Origin: Microbacterium halimionae
GTDB lineage: Bacteria; Actinomycetota; Actinomycetes; Actinomycetales; Microbacteriaceae
Reading direction: 5' to 3'
NCBI RefSeq assembly: GCF_011761265.1
Contig: NZ_JAAOZB010000001.1
Span: forward strand, 620,001-684,000
Length of the DNA: 64,000 nucleotides
The notes beneath the pieces were generated by a model. That model ran no database searches. It saw only the letters and a list, made by a program, of their open reading frames with translations, and had not been told where the DNA came from. A program made the position numbers and the translations under genes. Each line of letters begins with the position of its first letter. Position 1 is the first letter of the stretch. Positions 51,123-59,309 of the stretch are shown here, piece by piece.

Positions 51123-52499
51123 CTAGTCGATCGCGACCTGCTTTTCTTTCACGGGCAGCATGAGCACGAGACCTGCGAGCAGCACGATGACAAGCCCGAG
51201 GATGCCGAGCCGCGTGTCGCCAGTGAGTGCAACAAACAGCGCAAACAGGCTGGGTGCAAGAAACGAAACGGCCCGGCCACTCGTGGCATAGAGCCCGAAG
51301 ATCTCGCCCTCGCGCCCTGGAGGTGTGATGCGAGCAAGGAACGAGCGGCTTGCAGACTGCACGGGGCCGACGAACCCAGTGAGCACGAGTCCGGCGATCC
51401 AGAACCCCACCTGAGCGGTGCCGATGAAGAGCACCGCGGAACCTGCGATCACGAGCCCCGCGAGAGACACGATGATGACGCGCTTGGGTCCGAAGGAGTC
51501 ATCGAGGCGCCCCGCGATGATCGTGCTGATACCGGCAACGACGTTGGCGGCCACTGCGAAGTACAGCACCTCGGTGCTGGAAAACCCGAAGACTTGCGCT
51601 GCGATGATCGCACCAAATGTGAAGACACCAGCGAGCCCGTCACGAAAGACAGCGCTCGCTAAGAGGAACATCAAGACCTGGCGGTTGCTGTGCCAAAGCT
51701 TCGAGATCGTCTTCGCAAGTACGGCGTACGACCGAAAGAATCCGACACGCACTTGCACATCTCGGGCCGGGATCTCAGGAACTTTCACGAGCACGGGGAT
51801 GGCGAAGATCGCGAACCAGATTGCCGACGCGACGACAGCCATCCGCACGTGCAAGCCGCCCTCGGTCGAAATGCCCAGGAGTCCTGCCTCCCCCTCCGTG
51901 CCGAAACCCTGCACGAAGAGAGCGAGCAGCACGATGAGCAGCACGATGCCGCCGACGTATCCCATGCCCCACCCAAAGCCCGAGACGCGCCCCATGTTCT
52001 TGCGCGTAGAGACCTGCACGAGCATCGCGTTGTAGTTGACGCCTGCGAACTCGAAGAAGATGTTTCCGACGGCGAGGAGCGTCGCGCCAAGAATGAGGTA
52101 ACCGGGGGCTCCGTCGACGAAGAACATGGCGAGCATCGCCAGAACGACGGCCCCCGTATTGATGCCGAGCCACAGCTTTCGGCGGCCCGTGCCATCGGAG
52201 CGCTGACCGAGCACGGGGGCGAGTATGGCAATCAGCACGCCAGCGATAGCGAGAGCCCATCCGATGGTGCTCGCATTGTCGGCGAGGGCGGCGACGAGAG
52301 CCGGGTCTTTGGCGTCGCCGTCAGCGGCGGCAACGATCGCGGGATCAACGAAGAGCTCGCTGGCAAGAAAAGTACTGAACACAAACGTTGTCACGACAGC
52401 GTTGAAAGCCGCCGAGCCCCAGTCCCACAGTGCCCACGACACCACTTGACCGCGCGGGATCACGCGGTTCTGTGCGGAATCGTCAGATTGTGCAGCCAT
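51123..52499 (-). CDS. MFS transporter, Atg22-like (UMF1) family
   Basis: A 458-residue permease with 12 helices. VSWALWDWGSAAFNAVVTTFVF and FFEFAGVNYNAMLVQVS, plus GFGWGMGYVGGIVLL and PVQSASRSFLARITPPGREGEIFGLYATSGRAVSFL, are the characteristic segments of Atg22/UMF1 proteins, which in yeast export amino acids from the vacuole. The bacterial substrate is unknown. The ATG at 52499 is preferred because the longer reading to 52727 crosses the dnaK promoter. Its 5' end is divergent from dnaK. Confidence 0.88.
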   Translation of the reverse strand: MAAQSDDSAQNRVIPRGQVVSWALWDWGSAAFNAVVTTFVFSTFLASELFVDPAIVAAADGDAKDPALVAALADNASTIGWALAIAGVLIAILAPVLGQRSDGTGRRKLWLGINTGAVVLAMLAMFFVDGAPGYLILGATLLAVGNIFFEFAGVNYNAMLVQVSTRKNMGRVSGFGWGMGYVGGIVLLIVLLALFVQGFGTEGEAGLLGISTEGGLHVRMAVVASAIWFAIFAIPVLVKVPEIPARDVQVRVGFFRSYAVLAKTISKLWHSNRQVLMFLLASAVFRDGLAGVFTFGAIIAAQVFGFSSTEVLYFAVAANVVAGISTIIAGRLDDSFGPKRVIIVSLAGLVIAGSAVLFIGTAQVGFWIAGLVLTGFVGPVQSASRSFLARITPPGREGEIFGLYATSGRAVSFLAPSLFALFVALTGDTRLGILGLVIVLLAGLVLMLPVKEKQVAID

Positions 52500-52687
52500 T
52501 CCCAAGAGGGCCCCGGTGGATGCAGCGGGCGGCGAGGCGGCTGTTCGGGAGTTTGCTCGCGATGGTTTGTGGTCGTTCACAGCCTTACGGTATGCCCCAG
52601 GGGTAAACAGTGGGTAGCGCTCCTTGCAGATACAAACGTGGTGTTCCGCGAATTCTTCAAAGTTGAGCCGACTGATGTCAACTTCAT

Positions 52688-52735
52688 TTGACACAAACAG
52701 CGTCGCTGAGTAACCTTGAGTCATCACGGCTCAAC
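52688..52735 (+). promoter_or_regulatory. dnaK promoter with HAIR (HspR-binding) element
   Basis: TTGACA (52688-52693) and TAACCT (52711-52716) stand 17 bases apart. CTTGAGT (52715-52721), seven bases, then GCTCAAC (52729-52735) is a near-perfect HAIR site (CTTGAGT-N7-ACTCAAG). It overlaps the -10 and the start of transcription, so HspR, encoded four genes downstream, would block initiation. Confidence 0.85.
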
Positions 52736-52804
52736 CTGTTGATTCGTGAGCAAACTTCGTCACCACTGGCCACGCTGGGCGCGGCCCCCGTAAAGGAGAA
52801 TCAC

Positions 52805-54670
52805 ATGCCACGTGCTGTTGGAATCGACCTCGGTACGACCAACTCGGTCGTCAGCGTCCTCGAGGGCGGCGAGCCCAAGGTCATCGCAAACGCCGAAGGT
52901 TTCCGCACAACCCCCTCGGTTGTCGCGTTCACAAAAGATGGCGAGGTGCTCGTCGGTGAAACCGCGAAGCGCCAGGCCGTCACGAACGTTGACCGCACAA
53001 TCTCTTCCGTCAAGCGCCACATGGGCACCGACTGGAAGACGCAGCCGATCGACGACAAGGGTTACACCCCGCAAGAAATCTCGGCTCGCATTCTGCAGAA
53101 GCTGAAGCACGACGCTGAGCAGTATCTCGGCGACACAGTGACGGATGCCGTCATCACGGTGCCCGCGTACTTCAACGACGCTGAGCGCCAGGCTACGAAA
53201 GAGGCCGGCGAGATCGCGGGACTCAACGTTCTGCGCATCATCAACGAGCCCACTGCCGCAGCTCTTGCGTACGGTCTCGACAAGGGTAAAGAAGACGAAC
53301 TCATCCTCGTATTCGACCTCGGTGGCGGTACGTTCGACGTCTCGCTGCTCGAGGTGGGCAAGGATGACGACTTCTCGACTATTCAGGTGCGTTCAACGGC
53401 CGGCGACAACCGTCTCGGTGGCGACGACTGGGACCAGCGCGTCGTTGACTACCTGATCAAGCAGTTCAAGGCGACGTCGGGCGTTGACGTCTCGGGCGAC
53501 AAGATTGCGCTGCAGCGCCTCAAGGAAGCTGCCGAGCAGGCGAAGAAGGAGCTCTCGAGCTCGAGCTCGACGGGCGTCAACCTTCCCTACCTCTCGCTGA
53601 CCGACAGCGGCCCGGTGTCACTTTCTGAGACCATCACGCGCGCCAAGTTCGAGGACCTCACCAAGGATCTCCTCGACCGCACCAAGAAGCCGTTCGCTGA
53701 CGTCATCCGTGAAGCTGGCATCAAGGTTTCGGACATCGACCACGTTGTTCTCGTTGGTGGCTCGACCCGTATGCCTGCTGTTGCCGAACTGGTGAAGCAG
53801 GAAGCCGGAAAAGAAGCCAACAAGGGTGTCAACCCTGACGAGGTCGTCGCCGTAGGCGCTGCCCTCCAGGCTGGCGTGCTGAAGGGCGAGCGCAAGGACG
53901 TTCTGCTCATCGATGTGACTCCCCTGAGCCTCGGTATCGAGACCAAGGGTGGCATCATGACGAAGCTCATCGAGCGGAACACCGCTATCCCTACCAAGCG
54001 CAGCGAAACCTTTACGACTGCCGACGACAACCAGCCGTCTGTTGCCATTCAGGTCTTCCAGGGTGAGCGTGAATTCACGCGCGACAACAAGCCGCTCGGA
54101 ACGTTTGAGCTCACCGGAATCGCCCCGGCCCCCCGCGGAATTCCGCAGGTCGAGGTGACCTTCGATATCGACGCCAACGGCATCGTGCACGTGTCCGCAA
54201 AGGACAAGGGCACCGGCACCGAGCAGTCGATGACGATCACCGGTGGCTCGTCGCTTCCGAAGGAAGACATCGAGCGCATGGTGCGCGAAGCCGAAGAGAA
54301 CGCCGCAGAAGACAAGAAGCGTCGCGAGCTCGCCGAGGTGCGCAACCAGGCCGAGACCCTCTCTTACTCGATCGAGAAGCTCATCAGCGACAACGCTGAC
54401 AAGCTGCCCGAAGAGGTCAAGACAGAGGTTCAGGGTGACGTTGACGCACTCAAGGCAGCACTCGCCGGAGACGACGACGACGCCGTGAAGACAGCGTTCG
54501 ACAAGCTCAACGCCAGCCAGCAGAAGCTCGGCGAAGCGATCTACGCGTCGAGCCAGTCTGAGCAGGCTGCCCCGAGCGCTGACGAGCAGCCCGCAGACAG
54601 CGGTGAGACGGCATCCGATGAGGATGTCGTTGACGCCGAGGTCATCGACGAAGACGACGAAAAGAAGTAA
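52805..54670 (+). CDS. dnaK: Molecular chaperone DnaK (Hsp70)
   Basis: A 621-residue Hsp70. The ATPase domain starts with [22 protein letters not shown] and contains [15 protein letters not shown] and [11 protein letters not shown]. The substrate domain begins near 365 and includes [19 protein letters not shown] residues (here [16 protein letters not shown]). The tail is acidic, ending [15 protein letters not shown] (DEDDEKK). GGAG upstream supports the ATG at 52805; longer readings run into the promoter. First gene of a four-gene heat-shock operon under HspR. Confidence 0.98.
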   Translation: MPRAVGIDLGTTNSVVSVLEGGEPKVIANAEGFRTTPSVVAFTKDGEVLVGETAKRQAVTNVDRTISSVKRHMGTDWKTQPIDDKGYTPQEISARILQKLKHDAEQYLGDTVTDAVITVPAYFNDAERQATKEAGEIAGLNVLRIINEPTAAALAYGLDKGKEDELILVFDLGGGTFDVSLLEVGKDDDFSTIQVRSTAGDNRLGGDDWDQRVVDYLIKQFKATSGVDVSGDKIALQRLKEAAEQAKKELSSSSSTGVNLPYLSLTDSGPVSLSETITRAKFEDLTKDLLDRTKKPFADVIREAGIKVSDIDHVVLVGGSTRMPAVAELVKQEAGKEANKGVNPDEVVAVGAALQAGVLKGERKDVLLIDVTPLSLGIETKGGIMTKLIERNTAIPTKRSETFTTADDNQPSVAIQVFQGEREFTRDNKPLGTFELTGIAPAPRGIPQVEVTFDIDANGIVHVSAKDKGTGTEQSMTITGGSSLPKEDIERMVREAEENAAEDKKRRELAEVRNQAETLSYSIEKLISDNADKLPEEVKTEVQGDVDALKAALAGDDDDAVKTAFDKLNASQQKLGEAIYASSQSEQAAPSADEQPADSGETASDEDVVDAEVIDEDDEKK

Positions 54671-54679
54671 GACAGAGTC

Positions 54680-55273
54680 ATGGCAAATAAGAACTTCGAC
54701 GAAACGCCCGAAGGCGACGACGAGGTTCGGCCGAGCGACGAGGGGTCGGAAGCGCAGGCTTCCGGCCCCGAGTCGCAGGACGAGCTGACGGTCGACGACA
54801 TTCTGGGCGCCGCGCAGAGCGCAGAGGCCGCGGCCGGAGGCGCAGAAGCTGCAGCCGACGAGCCCGACCTTTTGATTGACCTCAAGCGCGTTCAGGCCGA
54901 ATACGCCAACTACCGCCGCCGCACGGAAGACCAGCGCGAGGTAGAAATCGAGCGCGCAAAGGGTTCGGTCGCAAAGGGCCTCCTGCCCGTGCTCGATGAT
55001 CTCGACCGTGCCGCCAAGCACGGCGACCTCGTCGACGGCACGCCGTTCGCTGCCATCGCTGAAAAACTCCGTGCGGTCGCGGAGCGCATGGGCCTTGAAA
55101 CGTACGGTGCCGCAGGCGATGTCTTCGACCCACAACAGCACGAGGCGATCTTCCAGCAGCCGACCCCCGGTGCGACAGAAACGACTGTTCTTGAAGTCGT
55201 CGAGGTCGGTTACCGGCTCGGCACTGTCGAACTGCGCCCGGCGAAGGTCGTCGTCGCCGTTCCGGCGGAATAG
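54680..55273 (+). CDS. grpE: Nucleotide exchange factor GrpE
   Basis: A 197-residue GrpE that exchanges ADP on DnaK. An acidic disordered N-terminus (1-62) is followed by the long dimer helix (LKRVQAEYANYRRRTEDQREVEIERAKGSVAKGLLPVLDDLDRAAKHGD). The beta domain ends with FDPQQHEAIFQQPTPG and VVEVGYRLGTVELRPAKVVVA, the GrpE signature. It lies 9 bases after dnaK and 8 before dnaJ, all in one operon. Confidence 0.97.
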   Translation: MANKNFDETPEGDDEVRPSDEGSEAQASGPESQDELTVDDILGAAQSAEAAAGGAEAAADEPDLLIDLKRVQAEYANYRRRTEDQREVEIERAKGSVAKGLLPVLDDLDRAAKHGDLVDGTPFAAIAEKLRAVAERMGLETYGAAGDVFDPQQHEAIFQQPTPGATETTVLEVVEVGYRLGTVELRPAKVVVAVPAE

Positions 55274-55281
55274 GAGACGAT

Positions 55282-56301
55282 GTGGCCAGTCAGGACTGGT
55301 TCGACAAGGACTTCTACGCAATGCTCGGCGTCTCAAAAGACGTCAGCGCTGCCGACCTGAAGAAGACCTACCGCAAACTCGCGCGCAAGTATCACCCCGA
55401 TTCGAACCAGGGAAATACCAAGGCTGAAGCGAAATTCAAAGAAATCAGCGAAGCCTATTCGGTGCTGAACGACCCTGCCCAGCGTGAAGAATACGACCAG
55501 ATCCGCGCCATGGGTTCAGGTGCGCGTTTCAGCGCCGGCGGCACGAGCGGTGGCGGATTCGATGACGTGTTCAGCGGATTCGGCGGCCCCCGCGGTGGAG
55601 CACGTGGCGGACGAGGTGGATCAGCCGGGTTCTCTCAAGAGGACTTCGGCGACTTCTTCAGCATGTTCGACCAGGGCGGATCGTCGTCACGGTTCGGATC
55701 TGGCTCGTTCGGTCAGACGAGCGGTGGTTTCCGCGGCTATGGCGGCCCCACGAAGGGCGCTGACGTCACTGCGCGCACAACGCTCGACTTCATTACGGCA
55801 GCCAAGGGCGAAACGATCAGTTTGCAGTCCGAAGAGGGCAAGCCGTTCAAGGTGAAGATTCCCGCCGGAGTCGCCGATGGGCAGAAGATTCGCCTGCGCG
55901 GACGCGGGCGCCCCTCTCCCGACGGTGGCGAAAGCGGTGATGTGGTGGTGCAGATCTCTGTGCGGCAGCATCCTGTCTTTACCCGCGACGGGCTCAACCT
56001 GCGAGTTGTCGTTCCCGTGACCTTCACAGAAGCAGCCCTCGGTGCCACGATTGAAGTGCCAACGCTCGGCGGCGATGCCGTCAAGTTGCGGGTCGCGCCG
56101 GGAACCCCGTCAGCACGAGTGCTTCGGGTGAAAGGGCGCGGCATCCAAACCGCGAAGGGCACCGGTGACCTCCTCGCGGAGGTGCAGGTGGCAGTGCCGA
56201 CGCATCTCGACGATGCGGCACGCGCCGCTCTGGAGAAGTTTCAAGAACTCGAACCGAACGAAAACCCACGCGCCGATCTCATGACGAAAGCACGCGGATA
56301 G
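55282..56301 (+). CDS. dnaJ: DnaJ co-chaperone lacking the zinc finger (type II)
   Basis: A 339-residue Hsp40. The J domain (1-75) carries HPD at 38-40, and a Gly/Phe-rich region spans about 78-160 (FDDVFSGFGGP, FGDFFSMF). The C-terminal substrate domains (165-330) lack all CxxCxGxG repeats, so this is the type II (CbpA-like) class. That is the usual one in the HspR operon of actinobacteria, where a zinc-finger DnaJ is encoded elsewhere. GTG start after GGAG. Confidence 0.95.
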   Translation: MASQDWFDKDFYAMLGVSKDVSAADLKKTYRKLARKYHPDSNQGNTKAEAKFKEISEAYSVLNDPAQREEYDQIRAMGSGARFSAGGTSGGGFDDVFSGFGGPRGGARGGRGGSAGFSQEDFGDFFSMFDQGGSSSRFGSGSFGQTSGGFRGYGGPTKGADVTARTTLDFITAAKGETISLQSEEGKPFKVKIPAGVADGQKIRLRGRGRPSPDGGESGDVVVQISVRQHPVFTRDGLNLRVVVPVTFTEAALGATIEVPTLGGDAVKLRVAPGTPSARVLRVKGRGIQTAKGTGDLLAEVQVAVPTHLDDAARAALEKFQELEPNENPRADLMTKARG

Positions 56302-56340
56302 CTGAACACGAGGGATGAGAGAAGACGGGAGGTGACGTAC

Positions 56341-56781
56341 ATGTCGGAAGACACGATTGACGAAGATGCGCCCATTTTCGCCATCGCCACCGCGGCGGAG
56401 CTTGCGAACATGCACCCGCAGACGCTCCGTCAGTACGACCGCATCGGTCTCGTCGTTCCCGCCCGCACAAAAGGTGGCTCTCGACGTTACTCCGTGCGTC
56501 ACATCGCACAGCTGCGCGAAGTCGGGAGGCTTTCAGCCGAAGGCATGAGCCTCCCGGCCATCGCGCGCATTCTTGAGCTTGAAGATCGTGTGCGAAACCT
56601 TGACCGCCAGGTGAGAGAGCTCGAACAGCGCGTCGCGAGCGAACTCGAAAACCGCCCCGGTGCGCGGGTATTCGCCGCGGGCGCAACCGGATCTGTCGTG
56701 AGACTTCGGCACGGAACGCGAATGCGGCGTGCCACCGAGATCGTGGTGTGGCGTCCCCGCGGCGGCGAGCTCGAGCGTTAA
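56341..56781 (+). CDS. hspR: Heat-shock repressor HspR (MerR family)
   Basis: A 146-residue MerR-type repressor of the dnaK operon. The helix-turn-helix FAIATAAELANMHPQTLRQYDRIGLVVPART and wing GGSRRYSVRHIAQLREVGRLSAEGMSLPAI are diagnostic. A coiled-coil-like helix (LEDRVRNLDRQVRELEQRV) follows. The ATG at 56341 has GGGAGG eight bases upstream and is preferred over the GTG at 56332. It probably works with DnaK as co-repressor at the HAIR site 52715-52735. Confidence 0.95.
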   Translation: MSEDTIDEDAPIFAIATAAELANMHPQTLRQYDRIGLVVPARTKGGSRRYSVRHIAQLREVGRLSAEGMSLPAIARILELEDRVRNLDRQVRELEQRVASELENRPGARVFAAGATGSVVRLRHGTRMRRATEIVVWRPRGGELER

Positions 56782-56822
56782 GAATAGAACGAGCAGCGTC
56801 AACACCCCGGGGAGTTCCACTC

Positions 56823-57572
56823 ATGTCGCGTAATCAAAAAGCGATGACGCGGTGGGAGTCCGTCACCCGGTGGCCGCTGACCGCCGCCGCCCTCGTCTTT
56901 CTCGTTGTCTATACCGCGCAGGTCACGCTCGAGTACACCGGTACTGCGCGCCTCATCGCTTCGACGCTCATCTTTGCGACCTGGGTTGCTTTCTTCGTTG
57001 ACTACATCGTGCGGCTGAGCCTTGCGGATCCCAAAGGCGAGTGGTTCCGAAAGCATCTGTTCGACCTCGCTGCCGTGCTTCTGCCGATGCTGCGCCCGGT
57101 GCGCCTGCTCAGCGTTTTCGTTCGACCGCAGGGGGCGAAAGAAAGCGCCGGCGCGAATCTTCGAGCGCGCATGCTGATCTACGGTATTGGCGCCGCGCTG
57201 CTGCTTGTGTGGATCGCTGCGCTCTCAGTGCTCGAGGTTGAGCGCTACGCGGCGGGAGGCAACATTCGGAGCTTCGGCGACGCGATCTGGTGGGCTTTTT
57301 GCACAGTGACAACCGTTGGCTACGGTGACTTTGTGCCGGTGACGTTGCCAGGGCGCGCAATCGCCATCGGCCTCATGCTTGGTGGTGTCGTGCTCGTCGG
57401 CCTCATCACTGCGACGTTCTCGTCGTGGGTGATTGATCGCGTCACTCGAGGACACCAGGAGCAGCGCGCAGCGACCCGCGCGGATGTCGAGCGTCTTACT
57501 GCCGAACTCGACGCGCGGTTGCCCCGGCCGAGCGGGAACAACGGGCTCCCGAATGTCGGCGGTCAGCTCTAG
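56823..57572 (+). CDS. Voltage-gated-like potassium channel
   Basis: A 249-residue ion channel subunit. Helices at about 18-36 and 45-66 give a partial voltage-sensor-like half, including MLRPVRLLSVF with arginines in a would-be S4. After a helix at 119-138, the selectivity filter TVGYGD is at 164-169, then the inner pore helix (174-201). A C-terminal helix (RATRADVERLTAELDARL) may tetramerise. It matches Kch/KvAP-like actinobacterial channels. GGGGAG upstream supports the start. It lies downstream of hspR but is unlikely to be part of that operon's function. Confidence 0.9.
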   Translation: MSRNQKAMTRWESVTRWPLTAAALVFLVVYTAQVTLEYTGTARLIASTLIFATWVAFFVDYIVRLSLADPKGEWFRKHLFDLAAVLLPMLRPVRLLSVFVRPQGAKESAGANLRARMLIYGIGAALLLVWIAALSVLEVERYAAGGNIRSFGDAIWWAFCTVTTVGYGDFVPVTLPGRAIAIGLMLGGVVLVGLITATFSSWVIDRVTRGHQEQRAATRADVERLTAELDARLPRPSGNNGLPNVGGQL

Positions 57573-57575
57573 TCT
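57570..57575 (+). promoter_or_regulatory. -10 hexamer of the ABC exporter operon (leaderless)
   Basis: TAGTCT lies 6 bases before the GTG of the first exporter gene. It overlaps the stop codon of the channel gene. No ribosome site is present. Confidence 0.45.
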
Positions 57576-57581
57576 GAGCGT

Positions 57582-59309
57582 GTGCTCGGAAAAATCCTCT
57601 ATCGCTACCTCAAGGAGTATCGCTGGCTCCTCGGAGGTGTGCTGGCGTTCCAGTTCATCGCAGCGATGGCATCTCTCTATCTGCCGCGACTGAACGCCAA
57701 CATCATCGATCAGGGCGTCGCCCAGGGCGACACGGCGTACATCTGGTCGACCGGCACCGTAATGCTCGCTATCTCACTCGGGCAGATCACGGCATCCATC
57801 ATCGCCACCTACTTCGCAGCGCGAGCATCTATGGCCGCGGGGCGAGATATTCGCCGTGACGTCTACGAAAAGGTGAGCGGTTTCTCCGAGCGTGAAGTGT
57901 CGACTTTCGGGCCCGGTTCGCTGATCACTCGCAACACGAACGATGTGCAGCAAGTGCAGATGCTCGCGATGATGGCGTCGACCATGCTGGTCAACGCGCC
58001 GTTGCTCGCAATCGGCGGCATTGTGATGGCGCTGCAGCAGGATGTGGGGCTCAGCTGGTTGATCGGTGTGTCGGTGCCGACCCTGCTCGTGATCGCGGGA
58101 CTCATCATCAGCCGCATGGTGCCGTTGTTTCGTCAGTTTCAGAAGAAATTGGATGCGGTAAACCGCATCCTTCGCGAGCAGCTCACCGGCGTTCGCGTTG
58201 TACGCGCGTTCGTGCGCGAAGACATCGAAGAAGAGCGTTTCCGTGGCGCCAACACCGACATCATGGTGGTCGGGCGTAAAGTCGGGTCGCTCTTCGTGCT
58301 GCTCTTTCCGCTCGCGATGCTCGTGCTCAACATCACTGTCGTCGGAGTGATTTGGTTCGGTGGAATTCAGGTGAGTGCTGGCACTGTTGAAATCGGGACC
58401 CTCTTCGCCTTCATGCAATACGTGGGGCTCATCATGACGGGCGTACTCATGGCGAGCTTCATGGCCATCATGATTCCGCGCGCCGCGGTGTCAGCCGAAC
58501 GAATCAACGAGGTGCTTTCAAGCGAATCGACGCTCGTGAAGCCCGGAAACCCCGTTTCGGAGTTTCCGGCTCCCGGAGCGATTCGGTTCGACGAGGTTGA
58601 GTTCAGCTACCCCGGAGCCGAAAAGCCGGTTTTGCAAGGCATCAGTTTTGAGGCAGCGGCGGGTGAAACCGTGGCCATCGTCGGCTCGACGGGTTCGGGA
58701 AAGACCACGCTCATTTCGCTCATTCCGCGGCTTTTCGATGCCACCGCGGGTTCGGTTTCGCTGGGCGGCGTCGATGTTCGCGAAGCGGACCTTGACCGCA
58801 TGTGGCAGGGCATCGGGCTCGTGCCGCAGCGCCCGTTTTTGTTCACCGGCACTGTCGCATCGAACCTTCGCTTCGGCCGTGAAGAAGCCACCGACGAAGA
58901 ACTCTGGCAGGCTCTCGAGATCGCTCAGGGTCGCGATTTCGTCGAGGAAATGGCAGGCGGTTTGAACGCCCGCATTTCGCAGGGCGGTACGAACGTTTCG
59001 GGCGGCCAGCGACAGCGGTTGGCGATTGCGCGAGCCATTGTGCACCAGCCCGATGTACTCGTCTTCGACGACTCGTTCTCGGCTCTCGATCTCACCACCG
59101 ACGCGCGGTTGCGCCAAGCGCTGTGGCGCGAACTTCCCGAAGTGACGAAGATCGTGGTCGCGCAGCGCATATCGACGATTACTGACGCCGACCGCATCGT
59201 GGTCCTCGATGCTGGTCGCATGGTCGGCGTCGGCACCCACGAGAAGCTGCTTGCGACGAACACGACCTACCGAGAAATCGTCGAGTCGCAGTTGGGAGTA
59301 GAAGCATGA
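57582..59309 (+). CDS. ABC exporter half-transporter with degenerate catalytic residues
   Basis: A 575-residue fused membrane-plus-ATPase subunit. Six helices (1-300) precede the ATPase. Walker A GSTGSGKT is at 368-375 and the signature NVSGGQRQR (471-479) is normal. The Walker B partner reads Asp496-Asp497 in place of Asp-Glu, and the switch histidine is Gln528 (VAQRIST). With its downstream neighbour it should form a heterodimer like TM287/288 or BmrC/BmrD, where one ATP site is non-hydrolytic. Substrate likely a drug or lipid-like compound. The stop overlaps the start of the second gene by 4 bases. Confidence 0.92.
   Translation: MLGKILYRYLKEYRWLLGGVLAFQFIAAMASLYLPRLNANIIDQGVAQGDTAYIWSTGTVMLAISLGQITASIIATYFAARASMAAGRDIRRDVYEKVSGFSEREVSTFGPGSLITRNTNDVQQVQMLAMMASTMLVNAPLLAIGGIVMALQQDVGLSWLIGVSVPTLLVIAGLIISRMVPLFRQFQKKLDAVNRILREQLTGVRVVRAFVREDIEEERFRGANTDIMVVGRKVGSLFVLLFPLAMLVLNITVVGVIWFGGIQVSAGTVEIGTLFAFMQYVGLIMTGVLMASFMAIMIPRAAVSAERINEVLSSESTLVKPGNPVSEFPAPGAIRFDEVEFSYPGAEKPVLQGISFEAAAGETVAIVGSTGSGKTTLISLIPRLFDATAGSVSLGGVDVREADLDRMWQGIGLVPQRPFLFTGTVASNLRFGREEATDEELWQALEIAQGRDFVEEMAGGLNARISQGGTNVSGGQRQRLAIARAIVHQPDVLVFDDSFSALDLTTDARLRQALWRELPEVTKIVVAQRISTITDADRIVVLDAGRMVGVGTHEKLLATNTTYREIVESQLGVEA

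Noticed and set aside
51690..52691. A 333-codon plus-strand frame across the Atg22-like transporter
   Set aside because: It is hydrophilic and His/Glu/Asp-rich, being the complement of membrane codons. The minus-strand transporter has the real helices.
53618..55336. A 572-codon open frame on the minus strand
   Set aside because: It is antisense to dnaK and grpE, and its composition is the mirror of their codons with no recognisable domain.
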